Positions 42,856-51,886 of a stretch of DNA of 64,000 bases are shown piece by piece. The stretch is from assembly GCA_016707005.1 (NCBI GenBank), contig JADJIQ010000001.1, positions 652,836-716,835 on the forward strand. The letters are read 5' to 3'. Made by a program: the position numbers and the translations under genes. Source of the stretch: Ignavibacteria bacterium. GTDB lineage: Bacteria; Bacteroidota; Ignavibacteria; Kapaibacteriales; Kapaibacteriaceae. The number at the start of each line of letters is the position of its first letter. Positions within the stretch are counted from its first letter, which is position 1. The notes below the pieces were generated by a model that made no database searches, was not told the origin of the DNA, and worked only from the letters and a program-made list of their open reading frames with translations.

Positions 42856-43710
42856 GTGTCAATCTTCAGAGTTGCGGCCATCAGCATTTTGATACTCGCC
42901 ATTGGATGTTCCAAGAGAGACGTTGTTGGGCAACGTTCAGAAGGGGAGCTGTTCGGGGAAAAGGGAGTGTCAGTAAAAAAGCACGATGTTAGACATGTCA
43001 TTTTCAGTACGAAGTTGTGTGAACTCAACAAAACGGACTCAGTTAGCGTAACTGTGGTGGTTAAAGAGTCAACACGTGATCTTTATGTTCTCTCAGAACT
43101 GGATACTATTGCAGGGCATGGTCGTTCAGTGTACGCCGTGACAACATTACCACGTAACGCTGGTATCATGTTACAAGTGAAGGTCGGTTCAGGTTCTGAC
43201 AATGAGCAATTTGAACGCTCCATTGTTAGACTTCATAATAACCGGTTGGTATGGTCGCTGGTGATGACCGATTCTACGTGGCTGAATGAATATTATACTG
43301 GCGAGTACGGCCCAGATGCGCCAGTATGGACATGGGAGGGGGTTGATACGGTTGATGGTGATTTGCACTCTGAGTTCCATTTTTCTTCGGATGCATCAAA
43401 GTTGACGGTGCGTCAAAACTATCCTGTGTTTGCATTGCGAAATGGAGTGGTCAAGAGATGGAGTTATAGTAAGTCAACACGTCTCTTTTACGATTACGAG
43501 TATGGCGTGTATTCTCAACAGACCGACTCGTCCGTCCCGATCGGCAAAATCAACTACTGTGTCGATTCGCCAAGATGTGGACGAGAATTCAAACCTCGTT
43601 TTATCAACTTCATTCAAGAACGAGTACTTTTTGATGGTTGCCATTGGCTAACGAGGACGAGATCCAAATGCTTCATACCGCTACACACAGCAGCCTACAG
43701 ACAGCCGTAG
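42856..43710 (+). CDS. Lipoprotein of unknown function
   Basis: 284 residues from GTG 42856, chosen because GGAGGTG lies just upstream; GTG 42847 is the other option. The signal peptide ends in the lipobox LAIGC. The mature part is beta-rich with no recognised family (VWTWEGVDTVDGDLHSEFHF, KRWSYSKSTRLFYDYEYGVY). Two CxxxxxC-like pairs near the end might form disulfides. Base composition is somewhat AT-richer than the neighbours, like the two small membrane genes that follow. Confidence 0.65.
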   Translation: MSIFRVAAISILILAIGCSKRDVVGQRSEGELFGEKGVSVKKHDVRHVIFSTKLCELNKTDSVSVTVVVKESTRDLYVLSELDTIAGHGRSVYAVTTLPRNAGIMLQVKVGSGSDNEQFERSIVRLHNNRLVWSLVMTDSTWLNEYYTGEYGPDAPVWTWEGVDTVDGDLHSEFHFSSDASKLTVRQNYPVFALRNGVVKRWSYSKSTRLFYDYEYGVYSQQTDSSVPIGKINYCVDSPRCGREFKPRFINFIQERVLFDGCHWLTRTRSKCFIPLHTAAYRQP

Positions 43711-43812
43711 TGAAGAATGATCTTCCCCCCCCGGTTTGTTGACGCTTGGTACGGTCTCCATTACTGATATTGGCGTGGAGATTCGGCTTTGATAGGGGAA
43801 CGGCGCATTGTC

Positions 43813-44274
43813 ATGACCAATGGCACGGAGATAAGCTTTATCCATGAAAACGGGTTTGACAACGTGAAAAGTTACATCCCATTCTCTCGCAGGATGATTT
43901 ACAGTATGGTTTCGGTGCTCAGAAGAAATCGACGCATTGAGGTAGGTGATGCATTTCAACGTGCGGTATCGATACTTGTTATGACGCAGTTCATATTCTT
44001 GTTTACTGTTTGCGTTTGGCTTGGAGTCAAGAACTGGTTCTCGGCAACCCACATCTCATCTTATGGTAAAGTTGTCATTCTGACTATGTTAGTCTCGTAT
44101 TATATCTTTTCCGTGTGGTATTACACCCGCAAAAAAGACTTGTTCAGATATTACAGAATCAGGCTGAAACTTGGTACTGAAAGACAAAGAAGTGGTCTGT
44201 GGGTACTGTGCGGATTCTTAGCATTCGGACTGTGTGTGAGTGCTTTAATTCTCTCAGTTAGTAGCTTAGACTAA
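43813..44274 (+). CDS. Small membrane protein of unknown function
   Basis: 153 residues from ATG 43813; a TTG at 43789 would add eight. Three hydrophobic segments are visible: RAVSILVMTQFIFLFTVCVW, KVVILTMLVSYYIFSVWYYT and GLWVLCGFLAFGLCVSALIL. The N-terminal ~45 residues are soluble and basic. No known family. It may form a unit with the next small membrane gene, 36 bases downstream. Confidence 0.55.
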   Translation: MTNGTEISFIHENGFDNVKSYIPFSRRMIYSMVSVLRRNRRIEVGDAFQRAVSILVMTQFIFLFTVCVWLGVKNWFSATHISSYGKVVILTMLVSYYIFSVWYYTRKKDLFRYYRIRLKLGTERQRSGLWVLCGFLAFGLCVSALILSVSSLD

Positions 44275-44310
44275 TTGTTTATTCTACAACTAAAGACCTT
44301 GGAATAGCTA

Positions 44311-44682
44311 ATGTTCCATCGCATCTACACTATTGATAAGAAGTTCGTTGAATCTGCCTACTGCTTGATTTGCCTCAGGTCTGTTATACCATCGCGCTTT
44401 GAAGCGGCGTTTGTATGGTCTCTCCTAACGTCACTATTTATGCTCGGCCCGCTTTATCTCTTCTATCCTCTTGCACCGCCTCGGGTTCTATTATTAACTC
44501 TTGGTGTGGGTACCGTGGTTGGAACTGCCATACGGCTTTGGATTCACAACGACCTTGAATATGTTAAAGAATTGCCGAGAGCTGAGTTGGTCCAGAGGAG
44601 CGGACTAATGTTGCGAGCAATTCTTGTTATGGTTGGTATCGTATCTGTGTTGTACGTGAGGCGTCTAGTATCGGCTGGATAG
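44311..44682 (+). CDS. Small membrane protein of unknown function
   Basis: 123 residues. Three likely membrane segments: FVWSLLTSLFMLGPLYLFYP, VLLLTLGVGTVVGTAIRLWI and GLMLRAILVMVGIVSVLYV. No recognised domain. The layout (short soluble N-terminus, then hairpin and final segment) resembles the preceding gene, though the sequences are not obviously related. Confidence 0.55.
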   Translation: MFHRIYTIDKKFVESAYCLICLRSVIPSRFEAAFVWSLLTSLFMLGPLYLFYPLAPPRVLLLTLGVGTVVGTAIRLWIHNDLEYVKELPRAELVQRSGLMLRAILVMVGIVSVLYVRRLVSAG

Positions 44683-44783
44683 AGAAAGCCGGATCTACCG
44701 CCATGATGTGATCTACTTCAGGTTTCAAAGACAGGTATGGTGATCTTGGTGTCGTGAGATTTGCTCCGCTGCTATCTGTTAAA

Positions 44784-44940
44784 GGTCCCTCGTCGCTGCG
44801 CTCCTCGGGATGACTTGCCTCTTCGCCTCTTCGCCTTTTCGCCTCTTCGCCTCGCCCCTCGACTACGCTCGGGGTGACTTGCCTCTTCGCCTTTTCGCCT
44901 CTTCGCCTCTTCGCCTTGCCCCTCGACTACGCTCGGGGTG
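44784..44940. repeat. P2/P3-like palindromes and GCCTCTTC satellite
   Basis: A P2 copy, then two blocks of the 8-base satellite GCCTCTTC/GCCTTTTC, each followed by CCCCTCGACTACGCTCGGGG. The last palindrome overlaps the 3' end of hpnC and provides its TAG stop. Confidence 0.8.
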
Positions 44941-45718
44941 ACGTCTGTACAAAGTTCCCCACCATGCGCGCCACCGCCCGCGCGCCGAGCGTTGGGCGCT
45001 CTAGGCGGTTCGTGCGTTGCTCGCAGAGGTCGAGCATGGTGCGGCCGCCGGCGATGATGGCGCGGAGTTCGAGGCGCAGACGCCAGGAGTGGGCGTGGTT
45101 GACAACAGGAGCCCCTTTATCGAAGAGGGCACGGGTCCGTTTGATCACATCACTGTCGGTGATGGGGAGGTAGCTTCTTCCGCGCTGAAGATCTGTGCCG
45201 AGGTCCTGCAGGAAGTTTGTGATCTGCAGGGCTGTGCAGATGGCGTTGCTGCACGCAATTGCTTCTGCGGAGGGTTCTCGGCCGTTGTGATCGAGACGTA
45301 GGAAGAGTTCACCAACGGGATCGGCGGAGTTGCTGCAATAGGCAAGGACGTCTTCCCAGGTGGTTGGGGTGACGAAGTTGACGTCGCTCTTGAAGGCTGT
45401 GAGGAGTCGTTGAAAGGGGGCTAGGGGCAGCCGCACTTCCTTGATCGTCTGATGCAAGGCCACAAAGACTGGGTCTTCTGAAATGTCGGATGACCCAACT
45501 AGTTCGTGTTCGAGCTCATTCAATGCCGCGATGCGAGCGGAGGTGTCTGTGGTCCACGGCTCGTCAGCGATGTCATCTGCCAGACGTGAGAAGGCATAGA
45601 TAGCAAAAAGGTGCTTGCGCATCCGAAGAGGCACAAGCACCGATGCTACTGGAAAATTCTCGTAATGACGACGGGCTACGTTCGCACAATGAGCATAGGC
45701 CTCATCGACGGAGATCAT
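44927..45718 (-). CDS. hpnC: Squalene synthase HpnC-like
   Basis: 263 residues, starting two bases after the ppiD-like stop, so the pair is one operon. Aspartate-rich motifs are FSRLADDIADE and NFLQDLGTDLQRG, with FPVASVLVPLRMRKHLFAIY at the start, as in HpnC. The enzyme converts presqualene diphosphate via hydroxysqualene in the three-step route with HpnD and HpnE. The final residues SPRA and the stop come from a palindromic repeat, so the C-terminus has been altered by the element. Confidence 0.85.
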   Translation of the reverse strand: MISVDEAYAHCANVARRHYENFPVASVLVPLRMRKHLFAIYAFSRLADDIADEPWTTDTSARIAALNELEHELVGSSDISEDPVFVALHQTIKEVRLPLAPFQRLLTAFKSDVNFVTPTTWEDVLAYCSNSADPVGELFLRLDHNGREPSAEAIACSNAICTALQITNFLQDLGTDLQRGRSYLPITDSDVIKRTRALFDKGAPVVNHAHSWRLRLELRAIIAGGRTMLDLCEQRTNRLERPTLGARAVARMVGNFVQTSPRA

Positions 45719-45719
45719 G

Positions 45720-47852
45720 TCAGTCGTTGCGCTTGTTGCGCAGGTCTTCGATCTCTGAATTGTCCTTCACCTTTTGGAACCAAACGTAGAAGGCTTGATT
45801 GCGAACCTTGTTCGACATGTTGGCCATCACAGCGTTACGGTCTGCTGCAAACTGCTGCATGTTGGCATCAGCACGGTTGAGAACCTTGATCACAAACCAT
45901 GCACGCTCGCCACGTACAGCACCCGTTGTTGACCCCGGAGCTGTTTGGAAGATCTTGGCCGTGGCCATGTACTCACCACCGAAACCGGTGAGGGTTCCGT
46001 TGTCCTTGACGCCCATTTGCGTGACCATGCCTTGTGAGGAGTCGGCACCGAATGATGCTGCGAGCTGCTCTGCCTGACCCTTAAGCATGTCGAGCTTCTT
46101 GCGCTGCACAAGGATGCTCTTGATCTTGTCCTTCATATCCTCGAGTGGCTTCACACCAACCTCGCGGGCATCAGAGACTTGAGCCACAACGGTGCCGTAG
46201 TACTTCACATCCTTGCGGATCACATCACCCTTTTCGCTGTCAAAGGCCCATGTTGTGAGTTCGCGTGAGGAGAGTACTGGGGATTCGTTCGTGAAAAGGG
46301 GCGATTCCTGCACCGGTACCTTCAGGCTCGAGGCAACGGAATCGATCGGACGACCATTGGAGATCTCATCGGCAGCCTTCTGTGCCTTGGCCATGGTCTG
46401 CTGCTTCGTTGCCGAAGAGAGTGTTGGCTTGATCACGATCTGCGAATATTTGAGTTCTGTTGATTGCTTGTCCGTGACCTTGATGATATGGAATCCGAAC
46501 TGTGTTTCGATCGGTCCAACGGTCTCACCAACGGCTGCTCCAAAGGCTGCATTCTCAAACTCAGGGACCATACGCCCCTTACCAAAGAAGTTCAGATCAC
46601 CGCCCTGTTGAGCAGATCCCGGATCCTTGGAGTTCAAACGTGCGAGTTCTGCGAAGTCCTCACCCTTCTTTGCGCGTGCAAGAAGCTTGGTGATCTCTGC
46701 CTTGGCGGAGTCCTTGTTTGTGCCGAACGGGATGAGGATGTGCGAGGCACGAACCACAGGGTTCACACCTTCGCGACGGTCATCGAGACGGAAGTAGGTG
46801 ATGCCGGCGGCGGTGTTGAGCGGGCCGAACACTTCGCCCTTGTTGAGCGAGGCAAGGACGGTAGCTGCCATCGGGTCTACTTGACTCAATGAGGTGTAGT
46901 CTGTTGTGACGCCATTGAAGGTGGACATCTCAGCAGTGAAGGCGCTATCCTTCTGTGCAAGATCTGGAAGTGCAGCAAACGTTTCGGCAAGACGCTGTGA
47001 GCGCTTAGCGGCTTGTTGAGTGTCCTTGAGCGATGGAAGCTGCGGGAAGACGAGGTACTTGATCTTGCGCGAGCGCTTCTGCAAGTAATACTCCTTGTTC
47101 TTCTCGTAGTAGGCCTTGATCTCGTCGTCACTCACGGTAACGGCGTTATCAGGCACGCGGTCTGTGCTCAGGGCAACAAACTGCACGTCGGCAGAGCTGT
47201 TGTCGATCTTGTACTGAAGCTCAGCTGCGGACAGGGAAGGGATGCTTGCCGAAGCACCTACAGCCGAAGCCAGTGCCTGCTGGAGCATCTGTGAGCGGAG
47301 TCCGTCTTCGATGTCGAAGAGCGTCTTCTTCCACTGCTGCACCTGACGGTCGATCTCTTCCTGCGGTGCCTTTTGGGCCGCAAGCATCTCGCCCATACGG
47401 TCGGGGTTGGTCACAAGCTCTTGGTACAGACGCTTGTCGAACCGTCCCGTTGAGTCCTTGAAGAACTGGAGCTGCTCCGGCGGGTTGATCACCATAACAT
47501 CGATGATCTGTTGTGGGGTTACCACAACACCGAGCTTGGCCGCTTCCTGCTTGCGCAGGACTTCGTTCACCATCTCGTCGAACACCTGCTGGCGGATCGT
47601 TTCGTCGTCGATCTCTTGGTTCGGGTTCTGCTGACGTTGGGCTTCTACGACATCGCGGACGCGACGCTCGTATTCAGCCAACGTGATGCGGTCACCGTTA
47701 ATAGTTGCTACTTCCACGTTCTCCGGTGATTTACGGGAACTGGAAATCGTTGTACAGCTCGAATCTTGGATCACCATGAAGGCGATGAAGAGCACGGCTA
47801 CAGAGCCGAGGAAATACGGGCTGATCTGGCGGATCTTGGTAATGGCACCCAT
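45720..47852 (-). CDS. Membrane-anchored peptidyl-prolyl isomerase, PpiD/SurA type
   Basis: 710 residues, with GGAGG upstream of ATG 47852. One N-terminal membrane anchor (ISPYFLGSVAVLFIAFMVIQ), then a SurA-N-like chaperone region (VEVATINGDRITLAEYERRV to ~200), and a parvulin domain at ~370-465 (VRASHILIPFGTNKDSAKAE, EDFAELARLNSKDPGSAQQG, GDLNFFGKGRMVPEFENAAF, FGFHIIKVTDK). A second, degenerate parvulin-like part follows. It should help fold outer-membrane and secreted proteins, which fits the T9SS cargo in this window. Size and layout match PpiD rather than SurA. Confidence 0.9.
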   Translation of the reverse strand: MGAITKIRQISPYFLGSVAVLFIAFMVIQDSSCTTISSSRKSPENVEVATINGDRITLAEYERRVRDVVEAQRQQNPNQEIDDETIRQQVFDEMVNEVLRKQEAAKLGVVVTPQQIIDVMVINPPEQLQFFKDSTGRFDKRLYQELVTNPDRMGEMLAAQKAPQEEIDRQVQQWKKTLFDIEDGLRSQMLQQALASAVGASASIPSLSAAELQYKIDNSSADVQFVALSTDRVPDNAVTVSDDEIKAYYEKNKEYYLQKRSRKIKYLVFPQLPSLKDTQQAAKRSQRLAETFAALPDLAQKDSAFTAEMSTFNGVTTDYTSLSQVDPMAATVLASLNKGEVFGPLNTAAGITYFRLDDRREGVNPVVRASHILIPFGTNKDSAKAEITKLLARAKKGEDFAELARLNSKDPGSAQQGGDLNFFGKGRMVPEFENAAFGAAVGETVGPIETQFGFHIIKVTDKQSTELKYSQIVIKPTLSSATKQQTMAKAQKAADEISNGRPIDSVASSLKVPVQESPLFTNESPVLSSRELTTWAFDSEKGDVIRKDVKYYGTVVAQVSDAREVGVKPLEDMKDKIKSILVQRKKLDMLKGQAEQLAASFGADSSQGMVTQMGVKDNGTLTGFGGEYMATAKIFQTAPGSTTGAVRGERAWFVIKVLNRADANMQQFAADRNAVMANMSNKVRNQAFYVWFQKVKDNSEIEDLRNKRND

Positions 47853-47973
47853 GCTGGGTACTCCTCCGTCGTAAGGAACGAGAAAAACGGTTCTTTATGC
47901 TGCTGTCTTTAGGACAAGCTCCAAATATACGGTGTTCAGGGTTCTCAAACAGTCCCCGTTGGTAACTTGTGCC

Positions 47974-48828
47974 ATGGCAAATCAACGACTTGAGCCCCAT
48001 GAGCTCCATCTCCGCTTTGTCCCTGCCGACGAGGTGGTCCTCCATGAGGAGACGGATCCGGCGCGTGTAAACCGCATTCGGGCCTCTCTCGACAACGACG
48101 GCGTGCTTAGAAACCCTCCGATCGTGGGGTCGGGAGTGGTGCTCGACGGAGCCACACGAACCACGGCCCTGAAGCTGATGGGGGCCAAACACCTCCTCGT
48201 TCAGCAGGTTCCGTACGGCGGCGACCACGGAGTTGAACTCCAGGCATGGTACCATGTGCTTCCAACCCAGGCCGCAAAAAAAGTGATCGAAGCAGTGGAA
48301 GGGGGCAACCATCCGGCCAGTGTGGTGGAACGAACCACCCTTGAACGAGCGAGCGAAGCCCTGCGCGATTTCCGTCCGGGTATGGAAGGCCGCGCCTGCG
48401 CTGCCATCGTCCGAGGTGAGGATGACGTCCTCCTCCTACACCCGTCCGGACCAGATATCTCCACACCTCACGTCCTGCGCGAATTAGTGGGACTCTACGG
48501 GGGCAGCGGAGAGATCTACCGCATCGTCCACGACGACCTTGTGAGCACGGTCCGCAGCGAAGCCGAATGTCCGGCCATCGTGATGTTTCCGTCGTTCTCC
48601 ACTGAGAACATCATCTCCTCCGCAAAAAACGCCGACTACCTCCCAGCCGGGATCACCCGTCACATCATCCCCGGCAGAGCTCTGAATCTGAATATCTCGC
48701 TCCACCTTCTCATGGCCTCAACGCCACTTGAAGAAAAGAACACGTGGCTTCAGGATGTGATCACATCGAAGATCCTCGCCCGAAAGGTGCGGTACTACCA
48801 CGAACCGGTCTTTGTGTTTGATGACTAG
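47974..48828 (+). CDS. ParB/Srx-fold protein, SerK/SbnI-like
   Basis: 284 residues from ATG 47974; the frame is open from 47932. The N-terminal ~100 residues match the ParB-like domain of free serine kinases (SerK, SbnI): LHEETDPARVNRIRASLDND, LRNPPIVGSGVVLDGATRTT, ALKLMGAKHLLVQQVPY. The DGxTRxxALK motif is where SerK has DGHHR. The C-terminal part has no clear family. An O-phosphoserine-forming role is possible, but DNA binding cannot be excluded. The stop overlaps the next gene's start, and the four genes to 50585 are all overlapping. Confidence 0.7.
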   Translation: MANQRLEPHELHLRFVPADEVVLHEETDPARVNRIRASLDNDGVLRNPPIVGSGVVLDGATRTTALKLMGAKHLLVQQVPYGGDHGVELQAWYHVLPTQAAKKVIEAVEGGNHPASVVERTTLERASEALRDFRPGMEGRACAAIVRGEDDVLLLHPSGPDISTPHVLRELVGLYGGSGEIYRIVHDDLVSTVRSEAECPAIVMFPSFSTENIISSAKNADYLPAGITRHIIPGRALNLNISLHLLMASTPLEEKNTWLQDVITSKILARKVRYYHEPVFVFDD

Positions 48829-49402
48829 CCCCTTACTCAAATCGGCTCGTTCCAATGGAGAGATCGTGGAATTGCACTTCGAAACCGAAGAGCGATGTTT
48901 CCTTCCGATCGAAGCATTTGCAAACGTTCCGGGGTTTTCGATCCTCAAGGATCGTGACGTGGCCCTGCATCCGGCCGTTGTGTGTGGACTTCTCACGTGG
49001 TCGAACGGACTTGATATGTCGCCTGATGCACTGCGCGAGTTGGTGCAGGCAATCGCCCTCCCACGTGAAGCAACACAACACGTCACGTTTCCAGTCGTAG
49101 AACGCACGATGTCTCCAATACAAGGAGACACCATGCCGATCATATCGATGTTCTACGGGATCATCATTATGATGGTCTACGACGAGGGATCACGACACTA
49201 TCTGCCTCATGTACATGTGCGGGCGGCCGAGCATACTGCTTCGATCTCCATCCTCAATGCGGAGATCATTGCCGGATCACTTCCACCAAAGAAACTTGCC
49301 CTTGTTCGGGCGTGGATCATCCTCCATGAGGAAGAGCTCATGACGAACTGGGATCTGTGTCGCAAACATCAAACACCAGTACCATTATCACCGCTGCAAT
49401 GA
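48821..49402 (+). CDS. DUF2442-DUF4160 fusion protein
   Basis: 193 residues from ATG 48821, overlapping the ParB-like gene's stop. The N-terminal part (~10-75: EIVELHFETEERCFLPIEAF and a GLLTWSNGLDMSPDALRE end) resembles DUF2442. The C-terminal part (~105-185) is DUF4160: MPIISMFYGIIIMMVYDEGS, HYLPHVHVRAAEHTASISIL, NAEIIAGSLPPKKLALVRAW. These two families usually occur as separate adjacent genes and have been proposed as toxin-antitoxin-like pairs. Here they are one polypeptide, with an internal methionine at the DUF4160 start (49133). Confidence 0.7.
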   Translation: MTSPLLKSARSNGEIVELHFETEERCFLPIEAFANVPGFSILKDRDVALHPAVVCGLLTWSNGLDMSPDALRELVQAIALPREATQHVTFPVVERTMSPIQGDTMPIISMFYGIIIMMVYDEGSRHYLPHVHVRAAEHTASISILNAEIIAGSLPPKKLALVRAWIILHEEELMTNWDLCRKHQTPVPLSPLQ

Positions 49403-50244
49403 TCACCATTGGACCATATACCGTAACACTATTGGAAACATGTCGCTTCGGACTTGACGGAGGTGCGATGTTCGGCGTCGTTCCAAAGACGCTGTGGGAG
49501 CGTGCCTATGCTCCGGCAGATGCAAAGAACCGCATTCCGATGGCGGCCAAGGTTCTACTTCTTCGTTCAGCCGACAGAACGATCTTGGTTGACACGGGGA
49601 ACAGCCCCTTTATGTCGCCGAAACTCCAAGACATCTACGGCATCACCTTTGCCGATCACACGCTCGATGCCTCTCTCACCGCACATGGCGTTGCAGCTTC
49701 CGACGTTACCGACGTGATCCTCACACACCTGCATTTCGATCATGTAGGGGGCGCCGTGCTTGCCGATGGAACTCCACGGTTTGCAAATGCAAAACACTAC
49801 GTTCAGCGCGATCATTATGCGTGGGCTCTCAACCCGACGGAAAAGGACAGAGCGTCCTTTATGCCGGAAATGTATCAGCCGCTGTTCGATCGCAACATGG
49901 TAGAGCTGCTCGATGGTCCGGGTCAGGTCCTGCCGAACGTCGGTGTGGAACCACTCTTCGGTCACACCCAGGCCATGCAAGGTATCACCGTCAGCGACGG
50001 ACAGACCACGCTCTTCTATCCCGCCGATCTCATGCCCACAGGTGCCCATGTCCCCGTGCCCTATGTGATGGGCTACGATAATCATCCGCTCACCACCATT
50101 GCGGAGAAGAAGAAACTCCTTCCGCGCATCATCGATGAAGAGTGGATCGTTGTTTTTGAACATGATGCACTCCGCGACGCCGCACGTGTGGTAATGGGTG
50201 ATAAGGGGCCGATGTTGTCTGAACCTATCGTGCTTACAGCATGA
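49399..50244 (+). CDS. MBL-fold metallo-hydrolase
   Basis: 281 residues from ATG 49399, which forms an ATGA overlap with the preceding gene. The zinc-binding motif is HLHFDH (H110, H112, D114, H115), followed by a later histidine in EPLFGHTQAM and an aspartate in FYPADLMPT. ILVDTGNSPFMSPKL is the usual first loop. It resembles quorum-quenching-like and related hydrolases; the substrate is unknown. Confidence 0.9.
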   Translation: MITIGPYTVTLLETCRFGLDGGAMFGVVPKTLWERAYAPADAKNRIPMAAKVLLLRSADRTILVDTGNSPFMSPKLQDIYGITFADHTLDASLTAHGVAASDVTDVILTHLHFDHVGGAVLADGTPRFANAKHYVQRDHYAWALNPTEKDRASFMPEMYQPLFDRNMVELLDGPGQVLPNVGVEPLFGHTQAMQGITVSDGQTTLFYPADLMPTGAHVPVPYVMGYDNHPLTTIAEKKKLLPRIIDEEWIVVFEHDALRDAARVVMGDKGPMLSEPIVLTA

Positions 50245-50585
50245 TGTACGACCGTGTGACGAAGATCATCGACGACAAGGAATGGTCACGACTCTGTCGG
50301 TCCATCGACGTAACAGAACGTCACGGCTTCCGCGTTGAACTCGATATCGAGCACGACCTCGCCCTCTTCCGCGTGAACGGCACAGTACGCTGCGTCACCA
50401 ACATCTGTCCACACAAACGCATCGCCCTCATCTACGACGGCTACGTCGAAGACGGCACCGTTACCTGTCCCATGCACGCATGGCGCTTTGACATCTGCAC
50501 CGGCGCAAACACCTCCGGCGGCGGCGGACTAAAGACCTATGAGGTGCGCGAAGACGCGGGGTGGGTGTGGTTACTCATGAAATGA
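50241..50585 (+). CDS. Rieske 2Fe-2S protein, NirD-like
   Basis: 114 residues, overlapping the MBL gene by four bases. Rieske ligands C56 and H58 (CPH) and C76 and H79 (CPMH), with the pattern ALFRVNGTVRCVTNICPHKR. It is a small soluble ferredoxin of the type that serves as an electron donor to oxygenases or acts as a NirD-like subunit. No partner oxygenase or reductase is adjacent. Confidence 0.85.
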   Translation: MMYDRVTKIIDDKEWSRLCRSIDVTERHGFRVELDIEHDLALFRVNGTVRCVTNICPHKRIALIYDGYVEDGTVTCPMHAWRFDICTGANTSGGGGLKTYEVREDAGWVWLLMK

Positions 50586-50587
50586 CG

Positions 50588-50650
50588 CCTCGTCACACTG
50601 AGCGAAGTCGAAGTGCGTATCGTCACGCTGAGCGGAGTCGAAGTGAAGTC
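50588..50650. repeat. Two P4 palindromes
   Basis: CACACTGAGCGAAGTCGAAG and a variant with CACGCTGAGCGGAGTCGAAG occur in tandem right after the Rieske gene. More P4 copies are near 52870, 54764, 57090, and several at 57301-57430. Confidence 0.75.
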
Positions 50651-50765
50651 GAATTATAGTGATTAGGTGTTAAGATTGTCCCAATTTTAGAATTGCCTTA
50701 GCGGATTCACCAGTTACCCAGTGACCACTTTGAGATTGCTTTCTTCATCGTCTAATGAGGTTGTA

Positions 50766-51884
50766 ATGAAATGTATCGTTCTCATTATAACAAGTGCATT
50801 TCTTGTTGTCACTTCAGAAGGACAATGGTCGATTGTCAACACAGGTGTACAGACAAATCTTGCATCTGTTAGGTTTACCTCCGAGAATGACGGCTGGATC
50901 GTAGGCGCAGATGGACTGGTTCTACGATCAACAAATCGTGGACTCGATTGGACTGCCGAGACACTCGCAGAGAAACGCCACCTCAGATCTATCGACTTCA
51001 CTGATACCCTCAATGGCTGGATTGTTGGTGATCATGGTGTCATTCTAAGGCGTGCCTGGGTGCCGGGCACAGTCGGAGTCCGCTGGCATGTAGTTCCTAG
51101 CGGTACGATTGATGACTTAAGAGCCGTTGACTTTTTCGACCCTGATCACGGATGGGCATGTGGAGGTCGCGGAGTAGTTCTCAAGACAAATGATGGGGGA
51201 AGAACGTGGAGAAATATCCATTCTGCTAAAAATGACTGGGAAACCTACTTCGGTTTGCATTTCACAGATAGTCTTAATGGGTGGGTGGTTGGTTCAAATG
51301 TGTTGCATACTACCGATGGAGGTGAATCCTGGGATACAGTCGAAATCGGATCAGTAGAGGAGATGCGCGGAGTTGAGTTTGTGAGCAAGGAGATCGGATG
51401 GACAGTGGGTAGACTCGGCGTGATTCGAAAGACACTTAATGGTGGCCTTACGTGGAGCGGTCAATGGAGCACTACGGGTGTTATGCTTACCTCAGTAAGC
51501 TTCGTTGACGAAGCCAATGGTTACGCCGTCGGCGGCGGAGTCTATGGTGACTCCTGGATTGATAGCGGGAGAGTTGTTCGTACATCGGACGGTGGCGTTA
51601 CTTGGATTCAGGAAGAACAGCCAACAGGCTGGTGGATGATGGGGTCATCGCACTCGCCGTTGGGACAGCCATGGGCAGTTGGCAACAAGGGCACGCTTAT
51701 AAGACGTGACGCAGTGCTAGGCGTTTCTACATTCATCAAGAGCGAAAGACCGCTTGGTAAAGGGAAATACTATGATCTCCTAGGAAGAGAAGTCGATAAA
51801 CACTCTTCTGGTTTGAAGTTTTACATTGAGGTCACTGATAGCGACGTGCGCGCGACATTAGTTACACATGATGTGACGAGGTGA
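50766..51884 (+). CDS. Secreted Ycf48-like beta-propeller protein
   Basis: 372 residues from ATG 50766. Signal peptide MKCIVLIITSAFLVVTSEG. Six or seven propeller blades carry the Ycf48/photosystem-assembly-factor pattern: a strand ending in GWIVG or GWACG, then GVVLKTNDGGRTW, VLHTTDGGESWDTV or VVRTSDGGVTW. In non-phototrophs this fold is common in secreted proteins of the Bacteroidota and in plant-polymer or surface proteins. The C-terminus (YYDLLGREVDKHSSGLKFYI) resembles a shortened T9SS sorting domain. The next start is just past its stop. Confidence 0.8.
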   Translation: MKCIVLIITSAFLVVTSEGQWSIVNTGVQTNLASVRFTSENDGWIVGADGLVLRSTNRGLDWTAETLAEKRHLRSIDFTDTLNGWIVGDHGVILRRAWVPGTVGVRWHVVPSGTIDDLRAVDFFDPDHGWACGGRGVVLKTNDGGRTWRNIHSAKNDWETYFGLHFTDSLNGWVVGSNVLHTTDGGESWDTVEIGSVEEMRGVEFVSKEIGWTVGRLGVIRKTLNGGLTWSGQWSTTGVMLTSVSFVDEANGYAVGGGVYGDSWIDSGRVVRTSDGGVTWIQEEQPTGWWMMGSSHSPLGQPWAVGNKGTLIRRDAVLGVSTFIKSERPLGKGKYYDLLGREVDKHSSGLKFYIEVTDSDVRATLVTHDVTR

Positions 51885-51886
51885 TA

